Shown: one piece after another, positions 63,881 to 64,000 of the stretch
How the letters are laid out: the number at the start of each line of letters is the position of its first letter
Position numbering within the stretch: the first letter of the stretch is position 1
Assembly (NCBI RefSeq): GCF_030248535.1
Contig: NZ_JAHGAJ010000003.1
Span: forward strand, 112,515-176,514
Direction of reading: 5' to 3'
Source of the DNA: Vibrio sp. D404a
Lineage (GTDB): Bacteria; Pseudomonadota; Gammaproteobacteria; Enterobacterales; Vibrionaceae
Length of the DNA stretch: 64,000 nucleotides
Translations under genes and position numbers: made by a program
The notes under the pieces: generated by a model
What the model was told of the DNA's origin: nothing
Seen by the model: only the letters and a program-made list of their open reading frames with translations
Databases searched by the model: none

Positions 63881-64000
63881 TTAGATCTTACCTACTAGGT
63901 CTAGAGATGGTGCTAGTGTCTCTTCGCCTTCTTTCCATTTAGCTGGGCAAACTTCACCTGGGTTGTTTGCTACGTACTGAGCCGCTTTAACTTTGCGTAG
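63881..64000 (-). CDS. ahpC: AhpC peroxiredoxin, C-terminal part (cut by window)
   Basis: 40 codons ending in TAA at 63881: [20 protein letters not shown] and [11 protein letters not shown] at the end match the C-terminus of the 2-Cys peroxiredoxin AhpC, with the resolving Cys in EVCPA. The rest lies beyond the right edge. It is the bulk alkyl hydroperoxide reductase of the NADH-AhpF system. Confidence 0.92.
   Translation of the reverse strand, partial: LRKVKAAQYVANNPGEVCPAKWKEGEETLAPSLDLVGKI

Overview
The window looks like a chromosomal segment of a marine gammaproteobacterium, most likely a Vibrio (possibly its second chromosome). This is inferred from moderate-to-low GC, and from families typical of vibrios (DUF3332, DUF2391, DUF1800 lipoprotein, many LysR regulators). 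No rRNA, tRNA, CRISPR array, insertion sequence or prophage was recognised. Both ends cut a gene: a DUF1800 lipoprotein at the left and ahpC at the right.

Layout. 1-12.5 kb: DUF1800 protein, a LysR/DJ-1 pair, a lipoprotein lipase, DUF1349, a radical SAM protein, DUF2391, an EAL protein, and a LysR next to an outer-membrane protein and a DUF1254/DUF1214 protein. 12.6-16.5 kb: two GNATs and a LysR divergent from a quinol-monooxygenase-like protein and a zinc-type alcohol dehydrogenase. 16.6-29.2 kb: a long, almost wholly codirectional (minus) array of small enzymes: GNAT acetyltransferases, an aminoglycoside-phosphotransferase-like kinase, RibD-like deaminase, nucleotidyltransferases, methyltransferase, HD hydrolase, nitrilase-family amidase, VOC, YHS and LprI-like proteins. 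A textbook LexA (SOS) box lies before one GNAT. 29.2-33.6 kb: a molybdenum hydroxylase operon (iorAB-like subunits, XdhC, MocA). 34-36.8 kb: a zinc-starvation pair, a COG0523 GTPase and a DksA paralogue lacking two zinc cysteines, divergent across a Zur-like box. 36.8-46 kb: enoyl-CoA hydratase with LysR, LtrA, DUF457, a LysE exporter with AraC regulator, a CDGSH-glutamate synthase fusion and a VOC protein. 46-49.5 kb: five envelope/secreted proteins.

49.6-58.9 kb is the most distinctive part. A TetR regulator sits among six transcription units: an NAD(P)-binding oxidoreductase, tetR, membrane protein plus anaerobic sulfatase maturase, DUF4345-like protein plus Ser-type sulfatase, membrane protein plus aldehyde dehydrogenase, and an iron alcohol dehydrogenase. 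Each unit has its own copy of a shared operator (core ACCGGTCGGT). The locus reads as one inducible regulon, possibly for releasing and oxidising an alcohol from a sulfate ester.

59-64 kb: a paired YdcZ-type transporter with LysR, Dps, MazG-like, PhzF-like, a Prx5-type peroxiredoxin and the tail of ahpC, an oxidative-stress neighbourhood. All assignments rest on reading the sequence; no database search was possible.
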